From Symbiodinium sp. CCMP2592 (Eukaryota > Sar > Dinophyceae > Suessiales > Symbiodiniaceae), in NCBI GenBank assembly GCA_905221615.1, contig CAJNDT010000613.1, positions 1,029,324-1,093,323 on the forward strand: a DNA stretch of 64,000 nucleotides, given 5' to 3'. The notes under the pieces are model-generated. The model had not been told where the DNA came from and made no database searches. It saw only the letters and a program-made list of their open reading frames with translations. The position numbers and the translations under genes are program-made. Below, one piece after another: positions 1 to 10,733 of the stretch. Numbering within the stretch: the stretch's first letter is position 1; the number at the start of each line of letters is the position of its first letter.

Positions 1-363
1 CGCTATTGCACAAGATGTACATGCATTCTTCCAGATGAGTCGTCCCCGCGGCAAACCAGCTATCAAAAGCTGCCCACCCGCACTTATGGCCGAGTAGCCG
101 TGTATGTGCAGCTTGTATCGAGCTTGAACTTCGTGTAGTCGCTGTAGCCCTGCAGTGTGTGACCGCTGAGGTGAACAGGTTCGGATGCAGGCATGGATAC
201 TCAAACGCCTGATATCAATTTTCGGGAGGGCAGCTCGCCGTGGACATGTACCCCGGGAGCAAGCAATGCGGAAGATATATTCAGCAGCGGGGATCCCGCT
301 TCCTGAGAGTGCCTCTCATGCACATAAAGCCGAACACAAGCTTACCCTAGGCTTCTTAAGCAG
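1..363. other. No gene recognised
   Basis: I see no recognisable exon, repeat or RNA here. The stretch ends in a plausible splice acceptor (cag at 361-363) that opens the first exon of the next gene, so it is probably intron or 5' sequence of that gene. Confidence 0.4.
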
Positions 364-2923
364 AATCGCGCAACCTCATCCGAGGAGCCAGTGGAGAGTC
401 ATCTTCGGGAGATGAAACCGGCTCTGGGGACAGCGAGAACTCTGAATCAGAGTCCGAGTTCAGTGAGGACCCCGCGGTTTCTTCGCATATCTCCAAAGTC
501 AGTCCAAAGTCTACACCCCCCAACAGCGCTAAACCTAGAACCCAGATATACAACCATGAGACCTGAATTCCTACAACCCCCGACAGTACACATATCTGCA
601 CCATGAAAGATGCAGTGAGCTAGACGCAACAATCGCGAATGAAGCCCACAATAGAAAACTTACCTTCAGGCTTAACGTTATAATAACCCGATCAGGACGA
701 GCCAGTGAAGGAGCCCGAGCCCAAAGGTGCCTGGGTTTCACATGCTGGCTAGTCGGATCTGGCTTCACGTACTGTATAAAGCCCCTCTTATAAACCCAGC
801 CTCATCCAGGTTCCAAGCATCCATCGGATGCCTCGGAGGTCAAGGAGTCGGGAACAACGGCTTCTGATTTGCCACGTCTGAGCAGCCGAAGCATGAGTTC
901 TTCAGATAATCCGTGGGTTGCGGAGCCGAGTGCAAGCCTCACCCCGACCGAGAAGTTATCCCCTGTGTCTACTGATGAGTGCCCCGCTACCAGAAGCTTG
1001 CTTGCATTTTTCAATCATGTACAAGTCGAAGGCAAACTCGAGCAAACCTACCCCAAATCGATCCGAGGAGATCGCCCGCTGCCGCCGGTGCCCCACTTCC
1101 TTGACTCCTCGGAGGCAGAGAGCATAATGGCGGAGCTGGCTCACCAGGAGGCGGTGCTAAAGGAGTTACAGGTCATGGAAGAGCTTCATGCCGAAGAACT
1201 TGAGTTGGCCAAGTTGCTTTCTAGATTGGATCTTGACCAGCCCGATGCCCTGCTACCCTCCAAAACCACAATCTGCTGCTCGGCTACCTGAATTGTGTGT
1301 CTGTCAATAGTACATGGTATTGTGCACGGTATGTATATGGCCAGTGTACTTATCGATCTGTTCAGGTCCCGATCAGGTGGACACGCTCCCCATGTCTTGG
1401 GATGATCCCTGCGCTGTGCCTTGGGTTCCTCCGGTTGAGCCCTTGTTGGAGGATGCTTCGAAGCTTGAAGCTGATAGCTGGGCAGAGCTCGGCTTGCACC
1501 CGTATGACGGTGACGGTGAAAGCTGCGACGCAAAGCCAGCACTGCATCGAGCTGTGAACATGGATGAAGAGGCTCCCGAGCCCCCCAGTCCAGCAGCATC
1601 TGTGAAAGATGCTACTATGGATGATTGCGGTGAAGTGCAAGCTGCTCCTGAGCCTACCGGTTCCATTGCAGAAGATGCTATCGCAGATGATGCCAAAGCA
1701 GATGAGAGTGCTGCTGAGCCTACCGGTTCTGCTGCAGAAGGTGCTATCGCAGATGACACCGAAGCAGATGAGAGTGCTGCTGAGCCTACCGGTTCCACGG
1801 CAGAACAGGCTATCGCAGATGGCACCGAAGCAGATCAGGCTGCTCGAGAGCCCTCGAGTCCAGATGCTATCATGGACGGTGAGGCAGAGACGTCTTCGGC
1901 AGAGCCGGCTGCGTTGAAGCCCCCCGCTTGCTTGAAAGCGCTCATGCCCATCTCACCGGCAGACCAGACGAAGCTTCTCAAGCCCGATCGGGACGGTCGA
2001 GGCCGCCGTGGGCGCGGCGGCCGTGGTGGCCGAGGCCGCGGCCGAGGCCGCGCTGGCCGAGGTCGCTGTGAGAGTGATTCTGAGCCTGAAGAGGAAGATG
2101 AGTTGTCGGATGACGGGGGTGCTAAGCGGTCCAGGGCTTCCTCTGAGTCTGACCATGACATCGTCAAGAAGGCTCCGAAGAATCGAGCGACTGCCAAGGC
2201 TAAGAGCAAAGCCTTGGCCAAACCCAAGGCCAAGGCTGCGGGGAAATCAAAGGCCAAGGCAAAGGCCAAGGCCAAAGGCAAAGCAGTTTCCAAGCATGGG
2301 GTGGAGGATGAGGGCCGCGAAGGCCAGGATGAAGCATCGGAGGAGCAGCCCGCCAAGAGGAAACGGCGATCCAGCAAGGAATCCGAGCACCCAACCAAGA
2401 AGGCCAAGTGCATGAGGGATGCAAGTGACGACGCCTCGGACAAGGACGAGGAGGACTCGGTTGAAGCCGGCTTCACCGTCAAGGGATCTACCAAGCTATC
2501 CCCAGCATCCAAGAGGGCTGCTATCACAAAGGCTGGTGGCACGGTGGTGTGTGGCAGGAAGGCAACCAGGGCTGCTGAGGATTGCAAGAAGCCGACCAAG
2601 GCTGCTGAGGATCGCAAGAAGTCGACCAAGACTGGTGAGGATCGCAAGAACTCGACCAAGGGTGGTGAGGATCGCAAGAAGTCAACCAAGGGTGGTGAGG
2701 ATCGCAAGAAGTCAACCAAGAACGGCGAGGATCGTGGCAAGAAGCCGGGCAAGGCCGGTGGCGATGTCGGTGAAACTGGGTCCAAGTCTGCGGAGACAAA
2801 GGCTAGGCTATCAGAAAATCCGTTGCGTACCACAAGGCTAGGGCTGCGGCGAAAGCCGCTGGAGCTTCAGACGAGCAGGCCAAAGAGGCTGCAAAGAAGG
2901 TTTCCCGCCACGCAACTAAGTAA
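364..2923 (+). CDS. Gene A: Lys/Ala- and repeat-rich dinoflagellate-type protein, apparent frameshift
   Basis: Function unknown. Four exons can be read: 364 to about 500-566 (Ser/Glu/Asp-rich), 696-726, 810 to before 1288, and 1366-2923. The 726|810 junction (GT-AG) restores a glycine codon. Exon 3 encodes a short coiled-coil stretch (MAELAHQEAVLKELQ, from 1128). Exon 4 encodes, in order: imperfect acidic repeats with the core EPTGSxAExAIADxxxAD (about 1650-1840), an RGG-like Gly/Arg tract (1999-2067), Ala/Lys tracts (AKAKAKAKAKGK, 2240-2285), and about six copies of a 10-residue unit with core GEDRKKSTK (2570-2740). The reading frame that gives the C-terminal signature KSVAYHKARAAAK and stops with TAA at 2921-2923 is offset by one base from the upstream frame; the shift lies near 2812. 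I recall the xKSxAYHxAxxAA tail from many Symbiodinium-type proteins. Composition suggests a nuclear, nucleic-acid-binding protein (inference). Confidence 0.55.
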
Positions 2924-4156
2924 TGAAATCCTAGCTTCTCCCTCGCTTTCGATCTAGTTATCTTTCGCTCTCTCAGTCTCTCTCTCTCTCTCTCTCTCGT
3001 TAACACCGTGAGGCTTACCGCGAGACCGAGTAGATCCAGATCGATTTGGGGAAGGACATGGGTTCATCTGTTCCACTCTGGATATGATCGAGCTTGGCTG
3101 TGCAAACCGGGTTGTCATACGGACTACGATGCTGGTCAGAGTATGACTAGGGTATTCACCGTGTGCCATGCACATGTGCTGCCTGCCGAAGACTGTCTCA
3201 GCAGCGTCTCACGTGGTAAGTGCCGCAGATGTAGAACACGTGGTGAGTAATTATTTGTGCCGGGCTATAGAGTCAGCCAGAGTGCAGTGGATGTCACCTC
3301 GAAGCCGCCGGCTTTGTCGAAATGTGCTGTGCCGCTATGCATGCATCTGCAGTGCTTGTAAATGAATGCATAAACCTTATTAACGCTACCTCCTAAACCC
3401 TAAGAGCTACGGGTGGGAGTATTGAATTTTGGTTATATAGGGCCGGCTTGTATATGCCCCGGAGATCCTATACCGAAACCTATTCTGTAAACTCACTAAA
3501 AACCCGAACCTGAGCCGTACACCCAAGCTTAAACTAAGATTCGCAATCGTGGCCAGGCAGATGCCGAAGGCTGAGGGTTGGGCCATCCGTGGTGCCATCT
3601 CTTCAGGAGGCGCCCCAGGGCCTTTGCGCACGTGATTCGTTTGGCCATGCATGCTGATCGATGCATACTTGAATCCTTGCAGTGTTTCAAGCCCCAGCTG
3701 CACGAGAGGGTCCAGGGTGTTGCATCACAGTACCGAGCAAGATGCATCAAATAGCTTGGTTGGTAAATAGACATGGATGGTCTTCGTGACGAGTCTATCG
3801 TCGTCAACCTGATACAGGCAGGTGCCCCCAAGGTGGGGTGTGTCTTGCATCATGGTTCTGATGGTAGCACAGCAAGTACATGTACAGTCTGCACACATGA
3901 AGCATGCAGATCTTCATCGGGATACTGCTTCTCATTATCTGGTCCGAGAACTTGCCGGACCCGAAACCTCGATATTCTTTCTTCGACTTGTTCGCTGGGA
4001 AAGCACAAGCATCTACTGTCTGGTACAAAGCTTAGCCGTACATGGAGATGTGGATGTGTATTGTGCATGTTTTACGCATGCATGTATACATGAACTCATG
4101 CAAAAGCCAGTTTTCCAAGGAAGAGAGCGGGCCATTCCGTGGCCACATTCGACAAG
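2924..4156. other. Spacer or 5' exon/intron region of gene A2
   Basis: Probably holds 5' exons of gene A2 that I cannot place firmly. One candidate ends in ...CACGTG before gtaagt near 3214. Another (about 3570-3606) reads AEGWAIRGAISSG between an AG and a GC dinucleotide. A short CCCTAAA motif lies near 3392. There is no continuous ORF. Confidence 0.3.
2968..2999. repeat. (CT)n microsatellite
   Basis: Nearly pure CT dinucleotide tract about 45 bp after the stop of gene A. Confidence 0.85.
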
Positions 4157-5382
4157 GACTTTGAACATCGCATAAGGGTCATGGATTTCCTCAGTCCTGC
4201 AGGCTATGCGCTACCAGCCTGAATGAGTCAAGTGTGTGTTCGATCGTTTCATGCATGATCCGAAATCATGTGGCTGCACCCATCCTAGGCTTGTTCTTCA
4301 CACTGTTCTGTGTCTTCTTCCAGAATCAGTATGCCTAATGGGGCCGGATTGCAGCAGTTGGGGCCTTCCAGCCCGGGGCACAAGCCAACGGAACTACATG
4401 AACAGCCTCGGTGCGGTTCATTTGAAGTGGGTGAATGACTCCAATATTACTATATCTCGGAAACTTGGCTGACAGTTGTGATACCTCCGGCAAATGTGTA
4501 GGTGATTCTGGCGTGTGCTTTGTAGTGGGTACCCAGGGCAACCTTGGTTTGTCTTCTTCTATGTGCTCGGCACTGCTACTTCGTCCTGGAACACCCCTCA
4601 CAATCACTGATCCAGCGGCATCCTAGATGGGAGCACTTCGTGAATATCCTCTGCTGGGTACCGCTACTGCAATAAAGTCATAGTAGCAACTGCCATACAC
4701 CATTCCCATCCCAGGTATGGAAAGTGACTTTCTGGATGCTGCTCCACGGCGGCTCCACACCGAAGCGCGCGGTGTGCTTTTCGAATGGGGCATGGGTTAA
4801 TGGGCTGGACCTTGGAAAATTAACGAAGAAGGTGCGAGAGAGGGCAACGAAATTCAAAACCAGTCGCAGGGGTCTTACAGTTGCAGAGCTAGTTCGCATA
4901 GTGCATGCGATCTACATATGCATGGTCTCCAGCATCGTTGTTGCACACGCGAGGTCAATGGACTGCTTCGGATGGAGTGAAAAAGTTCCAATGCAACAAG
5001 AGGGTCAAGGAAACACAGCGGCAACCCCAGTGGACAGTGTACCTGTATGCTTCGCTATGTAATAAACTACCAGCCGAGGTCATACCCCGAAGGCTTTTGC
5101 AAACGATTGCTGGAGTGCTACAACAATCGCGGGTACCCACCAGCAGATCTACGACACAAACGTTCGGTGGATCTTAGTTTGTCGGACCGAAAACTCTGGG
5201 AGGAATTGCCTACTGGGGACATCTGGCTTGATGCGCAGCTTCCTAAAGTATGGTCTTATCTCCTGAGCAACCGACATTTGAAGATCCCAGATAGCTGGCA
5301 GACAGCAATCGCAGCCTTCGACCAAGAGGTCATGGAGATGGAAGCTTGGTTTGATGGTGTTCGGGGCTCGCTTACACCCTAA
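4157..5382 (+). CDS. Gene A2: dinoflagellate CSSW-motif repeated family, 3' part
   Basis: Six exons join in phase: 4157-4202, 4324-4459, 4537-4657, 4715-4871, 4954-5020 and 5079-5382 (TAA at 5380-5382). Intron donors are GC (4203), GA (4460), GT (4658), GT (4872) and GC (5021); all acceptors are AG. The joined protein carries the signatures I recall for a huge, unannotated dinoflagellate family: MGPDCSSWGLPARGTS with RNYMNSLG (exon 2), CYFVLEHPSQSL with HPRWEHF (exon 3), VTFWMLLHGGSTPKRA with LDLGKLTK (exon 4), then xETQRSYPEGFCKRLL (junction of exons 5 and 6). The last exon ends in an acidic/aromatic tail (PKVWSYLLSNRHLKIPDSWQ). Biochemical role unknown. The start lies upstream and was not found. 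The phase match across five introns with three donor types is the main support. Confidence 0.6.
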
Positions 5383-5609
5383 TCTGATCTCTCTTCCAGG
5401 CATAAAGCTAAAGCTTAGAAGCCTAAACCCCCTTAAACGCAAACCCCTGTATGAACATATTAAACCCGAATCCCGGTCTTAGGCCTAAATCTATCCATAG
5501 ATCCTGAACTGCGGCAAAGCTGTTTTCCCTGCCGGTTGTGTTCCCTTGCTTCCGCAAACACGTACGAAACACAACCACCTCGTAGTTGTGTTAAGTTGTA
5601 GTGCAGCAG

Positions 5610-5610
<1 letters not shown>

Positions 5611-5642
<32 letters not shown>
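5611..5642. repeat. (AT)n microsatellite
   Basis: Uninterrupted TA dinucleotides, about 16 units. Confidence 0.9.
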
Positions 5643-5649
<7 letters not shown>

Positions 5650-5839
5650 GATCGTGCAATTCCGACAGCAACGAGATCGTGTGAGTACAGGTTTAATTTG
5701 GGTTCGTGGATTATGTTGGAACCCCGGCCTGGAATGACACCCAAGATGCGAATGTGAACCCATAGCCCCCTACTGGGCCCCGCTATACTACACTGCTCTA
5801 TGCTTGGGTGGGACTGGGTGGGCTGGCGTCATGAGCATC

Positions 5840-5876
5840 AGTGGGTGGGTGGGTGGGTGGGTGGGTGGGTGGGTGG
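5840..5876. repeat. (GGGT)n microsatellite
   Basis: About nine GGGT units. A related degenerate G-rich run follows at 6180-6235. Confidence 0.85.
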
Positions 5877-5902
5877 GGTCGGTTTGGGTTCGTAGGGGTG
5901 GG

Positions 5903-6180
5903 TTTACCAACCCAAACGAGAGACACTCCTCGTTTGGATTGAAAACAAGCTCGGTTGGAAGGGGGGAGTGGAGGGCTGATGCGCATGATGTTCGGCCCTG
6001 CCCTCTGTAAGGGGGCAACAAGCATGAATTTCGATTGTGGTTCACCAACCCAAACGAGAGACACTCCTCGTTTGGATTGAAAACAAGCTCGGGTGGAAGG
6101 GGGGAGCGGAGGGCTGATGCGCATGATGCTCGGCCCCTGCCCTCCTGTCGTCAGGCAAGAAGCATGAATTTCGATTTGTG
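5903..6180. repeat. 138-bp tandem duplication
   Basis: Two adjacent copies share the phrases accaacccaaacgagagaca (5906 and 6044) and agcatgaatttcgatt (about 6021 and 6162), with a period of about 138 bp and few differences. Neither copy carries a recognisable gene. Confidence 0.8.
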
Positions 6181-6921
6181 TGGGGGGTTGGGGGGGGCGG
6201 GGGGCTGGTGGGGGTGGGGTGGGGTGGGTGGTGGCTTTGGGTGGTACTTGAGTAGTAAGTATAGAGAAGAAGAGTAGTAGTAGCCAGTAGCAGTAGAACT
6301 ATCGAACCCTGTCATAAGGTTTCGGCTTAAGCCAGATCCTAGCCTATCCCAGGTTTCTGTGCCGGAGCGAGACCGGCTGGCCTACAATGAGCTGGTGCAG
6401 ATGGACACAACCGTCTGTGGGTGATTTTCGGGTTGAGATCTTAAATAATTAAAATTAGGAGGCCACGTGCGTTTTGGTGCGTTTGGGGGGCCGGGAAACG
6501 TGTGCAATTCAGCGCAAAATGCGCGCAAATCCGCGCAAAAAAGCGCAAACGAGCGCAAATCCAAAAAGTGTATCGAGGAGTTCTGAACTTTCATCCTGCG
6601 GAGCGTTCTGTTTGTAGAGTGTTGTGTTTGAAGTCCTGTGTCGTGTTGTGAATGCACATATTCTGCTAGAGCTGGCACTCAGCACCTTTGGTAGCATGCT
6701 GTCCCGAACGGCCTCTTGCACTACACTTGCTGAGGGGGTCTCCTTGGTAGGTAACCTAGTTCGATCCAACTCCGCGATGGCAGCTCCTCCCAGCGATCTT
6801 GCAGCAATGATTGCTGCTACTTGCATGAATCGGTAGCAACACCCGATCTTATAATAATGCCTAGGCCTAAGACCCTAACCCCGGTACCGTACTCCAGACC
6901 AACCTTACTCGCCTTGCCCAG

Positions 6922-9603
6922 GCCTCTCGCGAGCGCATTGCTGCGCTACAGAGCCGGCTCCAGAAGCACCATAAGCAGTCAGCAGCACCACCTGCTTCGG
7001 TTCCAGGACTTCTGCTAGCTCGTGATAAGATCAAGCTTCGGATCGTGAGTGCATATCCAGGAGCCCCTGCGATTGCTGCTGCTGGGGGAATGTTTGTCGC
7101 AGGCAATGCTACCGCTGTACCGGAGACCCAGATCGATGAGCCCTTCAACCCACGACGTGCACTGTCGTTCGACAGTGCTTGGAGGGCGGACGACATGATG
7201 GAATCCCCGACCCTGCCTGGGCCCGCAGCTGCCGAGGCGTTGAATCCACCGCCTGGAACCACTGAGACTGCCGAGCCAAAGCCCAACCCCAACAAGTCAT
7301 GCGGCCGTGAGAAGACCAGCCCGAAAAAAACGACCAGCCCGAAGAAGACCAACCCGAAGAAGACCAGCCCAAAGAAGACCAGCCCAAAGAAGACCACCCC
7401 GAAGAAGACCACCACATCAGTGGAAGAAATCCCCGAGAAGGCCACCCCAAAGAAGACCACCACGGCAGTGGAAGGAATCCCCGAGAAGGATGCGAAGGTG
7501 ATTGAGACTCCCGTCCCGAGCTCCCCTACGGATTCCCTGACACCGAGTTCCACGTTGTCACGGGGCGTAAGCACCAACAGTCTGGACAGCAGATCAAGCA
7601 AGGTTAAGATCCACAAGTTTGACAAGTACTACCACCAGAACCTCTCATGCATGATTGCTTTTTTCTGTAAGCTTTAACGACCTCCTGATTAGTGTACTGT
7701 ACGTACTAACCCCGGGCCTAGGCCTAAACCCTAACCCTACTAGATCGCTCCTGTGTTCTGAGGATGAGGCGGTTCTGCAAGCCCACCAATGGCGCGCCCA
7801 AGGCATCCAAGGAAGCCCTGAAGCTTTGGCATACCGAGGATGGAAGTAGCTTGTCTACCGCCGATATCATGCACACATGTCAGCTGAAGAGCAGTTCGGG
7901 AGTTTTGGTGTGCATGTGCATCCTAGGGGAGAAGCTTCGTAAGCTGCTGATCAAAGAGGGTTGCTTCAAGAATGTTGAGCTGCACTTGGCCAAATACAAG
8001 AGCCACGTCGAGAAGGATGGCAGAGCTGGTCGATGGGTGACCAAAGCTTACCTTATGGAAAAATACTCCTACACCCGGTTGCTAGACTGCAGGACTATAT
8101 GTTATACGTAGGACACTGTTGCTGACGAGTCCGAATCCCCGATCGTGAGGCAGATGGCCGACAATGCCTTCCAGTGGGCAGCGGCTCGCAAGCTGGTGCG
8201 TGTCAATGACATGCACAAAGTTGAAGAGGCCAAGCTGGTGTTGGAGGAAACTTTTGCTGTGGAGAACGAGACTGGTGACCGTTCCGAGCTTGTGGGCTCG
8301 GCCGAGCTGGAGGCCCATCCTAAGCTTATCCCTATATAGCTAGACCCCGGACCTAGCCTAATTAACTGAGAGAGAGCTGAGAGAGAGAGACAGAGAGAGA
8401 GAGGTTGAGAGTGAGAGTGAGGTTAAGGTTCAGCGTGAGGGTGAGATGAAGAGGCCGAGATTCGGTGGTTAAGAGAGTATACGAACAATCTGCAATGTGC
8501 ATGCGTATGGGTGCGTGTGCGTGTGTGGGGTGTGCATGTGTCCCAAATATACATAGTGTCATGGCACGTACTACAGGCATCGCCGGTGTGCATATGAATC
8601 CATTCTCTCTTGACCGGTGTCCCAGTGTGTACTTGTATGCATGTTTGCACAGGACGAAGAGAACTTCTTGCTGGATGACATGGACACACCGGCTGGGGTT
8701 CCAGGCACGGTGGACGTCGGCGAGTCGGCCAAGCTCGCCGAGGCAAGTGCATCTGGCAACAGCAAGCAGCTTGACTCGCAAAACCTATATGAGCCCAGAC
8801 CTGCCAAACTAGCAAACACCTAGCAACCCAGGATGGTGTTCCCTACTTTGGCAAAGAACGACAGCCCCGTCTCCATCTTGCCTACGTTCCTGTCGGTGCT
8901 GGGCAAGAAGATTGAAGCTGCAACCACTGCACAGGATTGAACACTAGCCATGTTGATGCATACCTTAGAGTTATACCTGTTTCACGCATGCAATTTTGAG
9001 GAGAAGTTGGCCGCCTCTTCTGTGCCTCGTGCAAGCATGACTCTCGATTGCACACTCGGTGAGATCTATCATGGTACCGTTCTTCCATGCGTCTGCTTAC
9101 CATTGTCCCCTACAGCTTAGGATGGCTGACCAGATGCAGACGATCTTGACGAGCATGAATGCAAGCTATCAGGCTTTGAGTGAGGTGGAAGCCGAGGTCC
9201 TAGTGGACACTGAGGGGAAGCTCCTGGGCTTTTAGTACTGCTAGGCTTGCTGAGGAGATGTACCTACGTTGCTGTGTCTTGCTGTGTCCAGACCCAGGAA
9301 CTTGGAAGCCAACAAACAGAAGATCTTGAATCTCTTCGTGAAGTGCACAAAAGATGATGTGACGCTCAACAACTACAAAACCCGGGCCAAGATTCTTATC
9401 TGAAATATTGCATAAACCCGAAATACCATCCCTAGCCCCGTATACTGCATCTAAGGAACATCAAGGCCAGCCCCAGTGAGAAAGCCGAAAAGCCGAAAAA
9501 GGGTACCAAAAAGGATTCGAAAAAGAATCCAAAAAAGGATGCCAAGTCGCCAAAGGCGAAAAGGGCCAAGAAGGATAAGAAGAGCAAGCATGATGATGAG
9601 TGA
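6922..9603 (+). CDS. Gene B: dinoflagellate repeated family, SPKKT-repeat and Lys-rich tail
   Basis: Exons: 6922 to about 7637, about 7769-7845, 7927-8077, 8150-8312, 8653 to about 8780, about 8832-8936, 9121 to about 9228, 9298 to about 9400, and 9456-9603 (TGA at 9601-9603). Junctions 7845|7927 and 8077|8150 (GT-AG) and 8312|8653 (GC-AG) are phase-consistent. The first intron may be GA-AG. Exon 1 opens with a short helix (ERIAALQSRLQKHHKQ) and then has about nine SPKKT/TPKKT pentapeptide-type repeats (7315-7465). Exons 2-4 give the signature I recall from very many Symbiodinium-type proteins: PTNGAPKASKEALKLWHTED, VELHLAKYKSHVEKDG with GRWVTKAYLMEKY, then ADNAFQWAAARKLVRVN and VEEAKLVLEETF with ETGDRSELVGSAELE. 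The last exon is almost all Lys/Ala/Asp/Ser (KKDSKKNPKKDAK). Function unknown; the Lys-rich ends suggest DNA or RNA association (inference). Confidence 0.65.
8372..8416. repeat. (GA)n microsatellite in a gene B intron
   Basis: Imperfect GA-rich run inside the 8313-8652 intron. Confidence 0.7.
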
Positions 9604-10733
9604 TGGGTGCTGAGTGTTGCACTTTTCTAGTGGCTTGGGTGCCCGCTTTCAAGGGCACATGTTCCGACGATCCTGTAGGTCTTGATTGAACCATGCAATA
9701 TGTACACCTATAGCTTAAGGTCCTGTTGCTTAAGGCCCAAAGGATCCCCAAAAGACCGGGAAGATGCAAGGGAAATTGCATCATGCTGGAAATTCGACCT
9801 AGCGTGATTGCCCGCTGATCCAACCGAGTAGCGCGGAAAGACCGGATTGCTTTTCAGTGTCTGATGTCTGATGTGGCCAGCACGATTGTTCATATTAGCT
9901 ATAGTACATACCGGGTTTGGTGGCACAGGCCTCGAACAGCAACGGCGTTCTCGCGATCCCGCCTTCGAATATGGCCTGAGACTCGTGGCATTTGTGCAGT
10001 GTCGAGTTACCATGTTCTAATCGTGTAGCTTTGAGGTCCACCTAGTGACGGGGAGTCCGGCTCTGATGACTTGGTTGCTGCTCTGATGGGAGATGTTGAG
10101 CAGGGGGCTGCTTGAATGCATTTCGATCATCTCACAGAGACTCTGCGTGTGAAGTATGGGGAGCACAGGCCGATGCCAAGAGTGTGGTCCGGTTCGCAGC
10201 AGTTGCATCCCGGAGGATGCGGAAGCTAGGCAGGATATAATCATAGTGATCCGATCGCGGTTCTCACAAGGCTCTCCCAGGGTCCTATATATATATATGT
10301 AGTACTTAAGCTTGACTAGGGTTTGGGTGCCGGGTTTTCTGTTTAAGCCCTTTCCTGAAACCCCTAAAGCACCCTCAAACCTTCCAGAGGATTTTGAATT
10401 TGGGACCCACGCGATTACACGGCGCTGCTCCAGAAATCTCAAAGCTTTGATACCTAGCAACTTAGCGATAATCTTGGCAGCATTCCGGTCTTTGCGGGAT
10501 GTGCTGCTGCATTCAGGAATCAGGATGGAGGCCCTGTAACCCCACACTACTAGTATGCATAGTTTCGTAGACTCCACTAGACCTGAGGGGTATAATCCCG
10601 AAACACCTAAAGCTCGTCTCCAAGCCCCTTGCTCAAGACCTTCGATATCGGAACTCAACCCCAAAACCGTTCTAGCCCATATAGGATCGATAACCCAAAA
10701 CCCTCACTCTAGTCCCTTCCATGCCCCGCACAG
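9604..10733. other. Spacer or 5' part of gene C
   Basis: No exon I can defend. There is a short AT run at 10291-10300 and CCCTAAA-like motifs near 10360 and 10605. Upstream exons of gene C may lie here. Confidence 0.35.

Larger units (their letters stand above)
5383..6921. other. Spacer between genes A2 and B
   Basis: Contains short CCCTAAA-like motifs (5420-5460, 6860-6880), an AT run, a GGGT run, a tandem duplication and a T/G-rich stretch. No convincing exon was found. Gene B probably has 5' sequence in the last part. Confidence 0.4.

Noticed and set aside
1835..2833. 332-residue minus-strand ORF
   Set aside because: Antisense shadow of gene A repeats; Ser/Leu/Pro-rich as expected from complementing Lys/Glu/Ala codons.
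6867..7625. 252-residue minus-strand ORF
   Set aside because: Shadow of the gene B SPKKT repeats; the plus strand has family signatures and consistent splicing.
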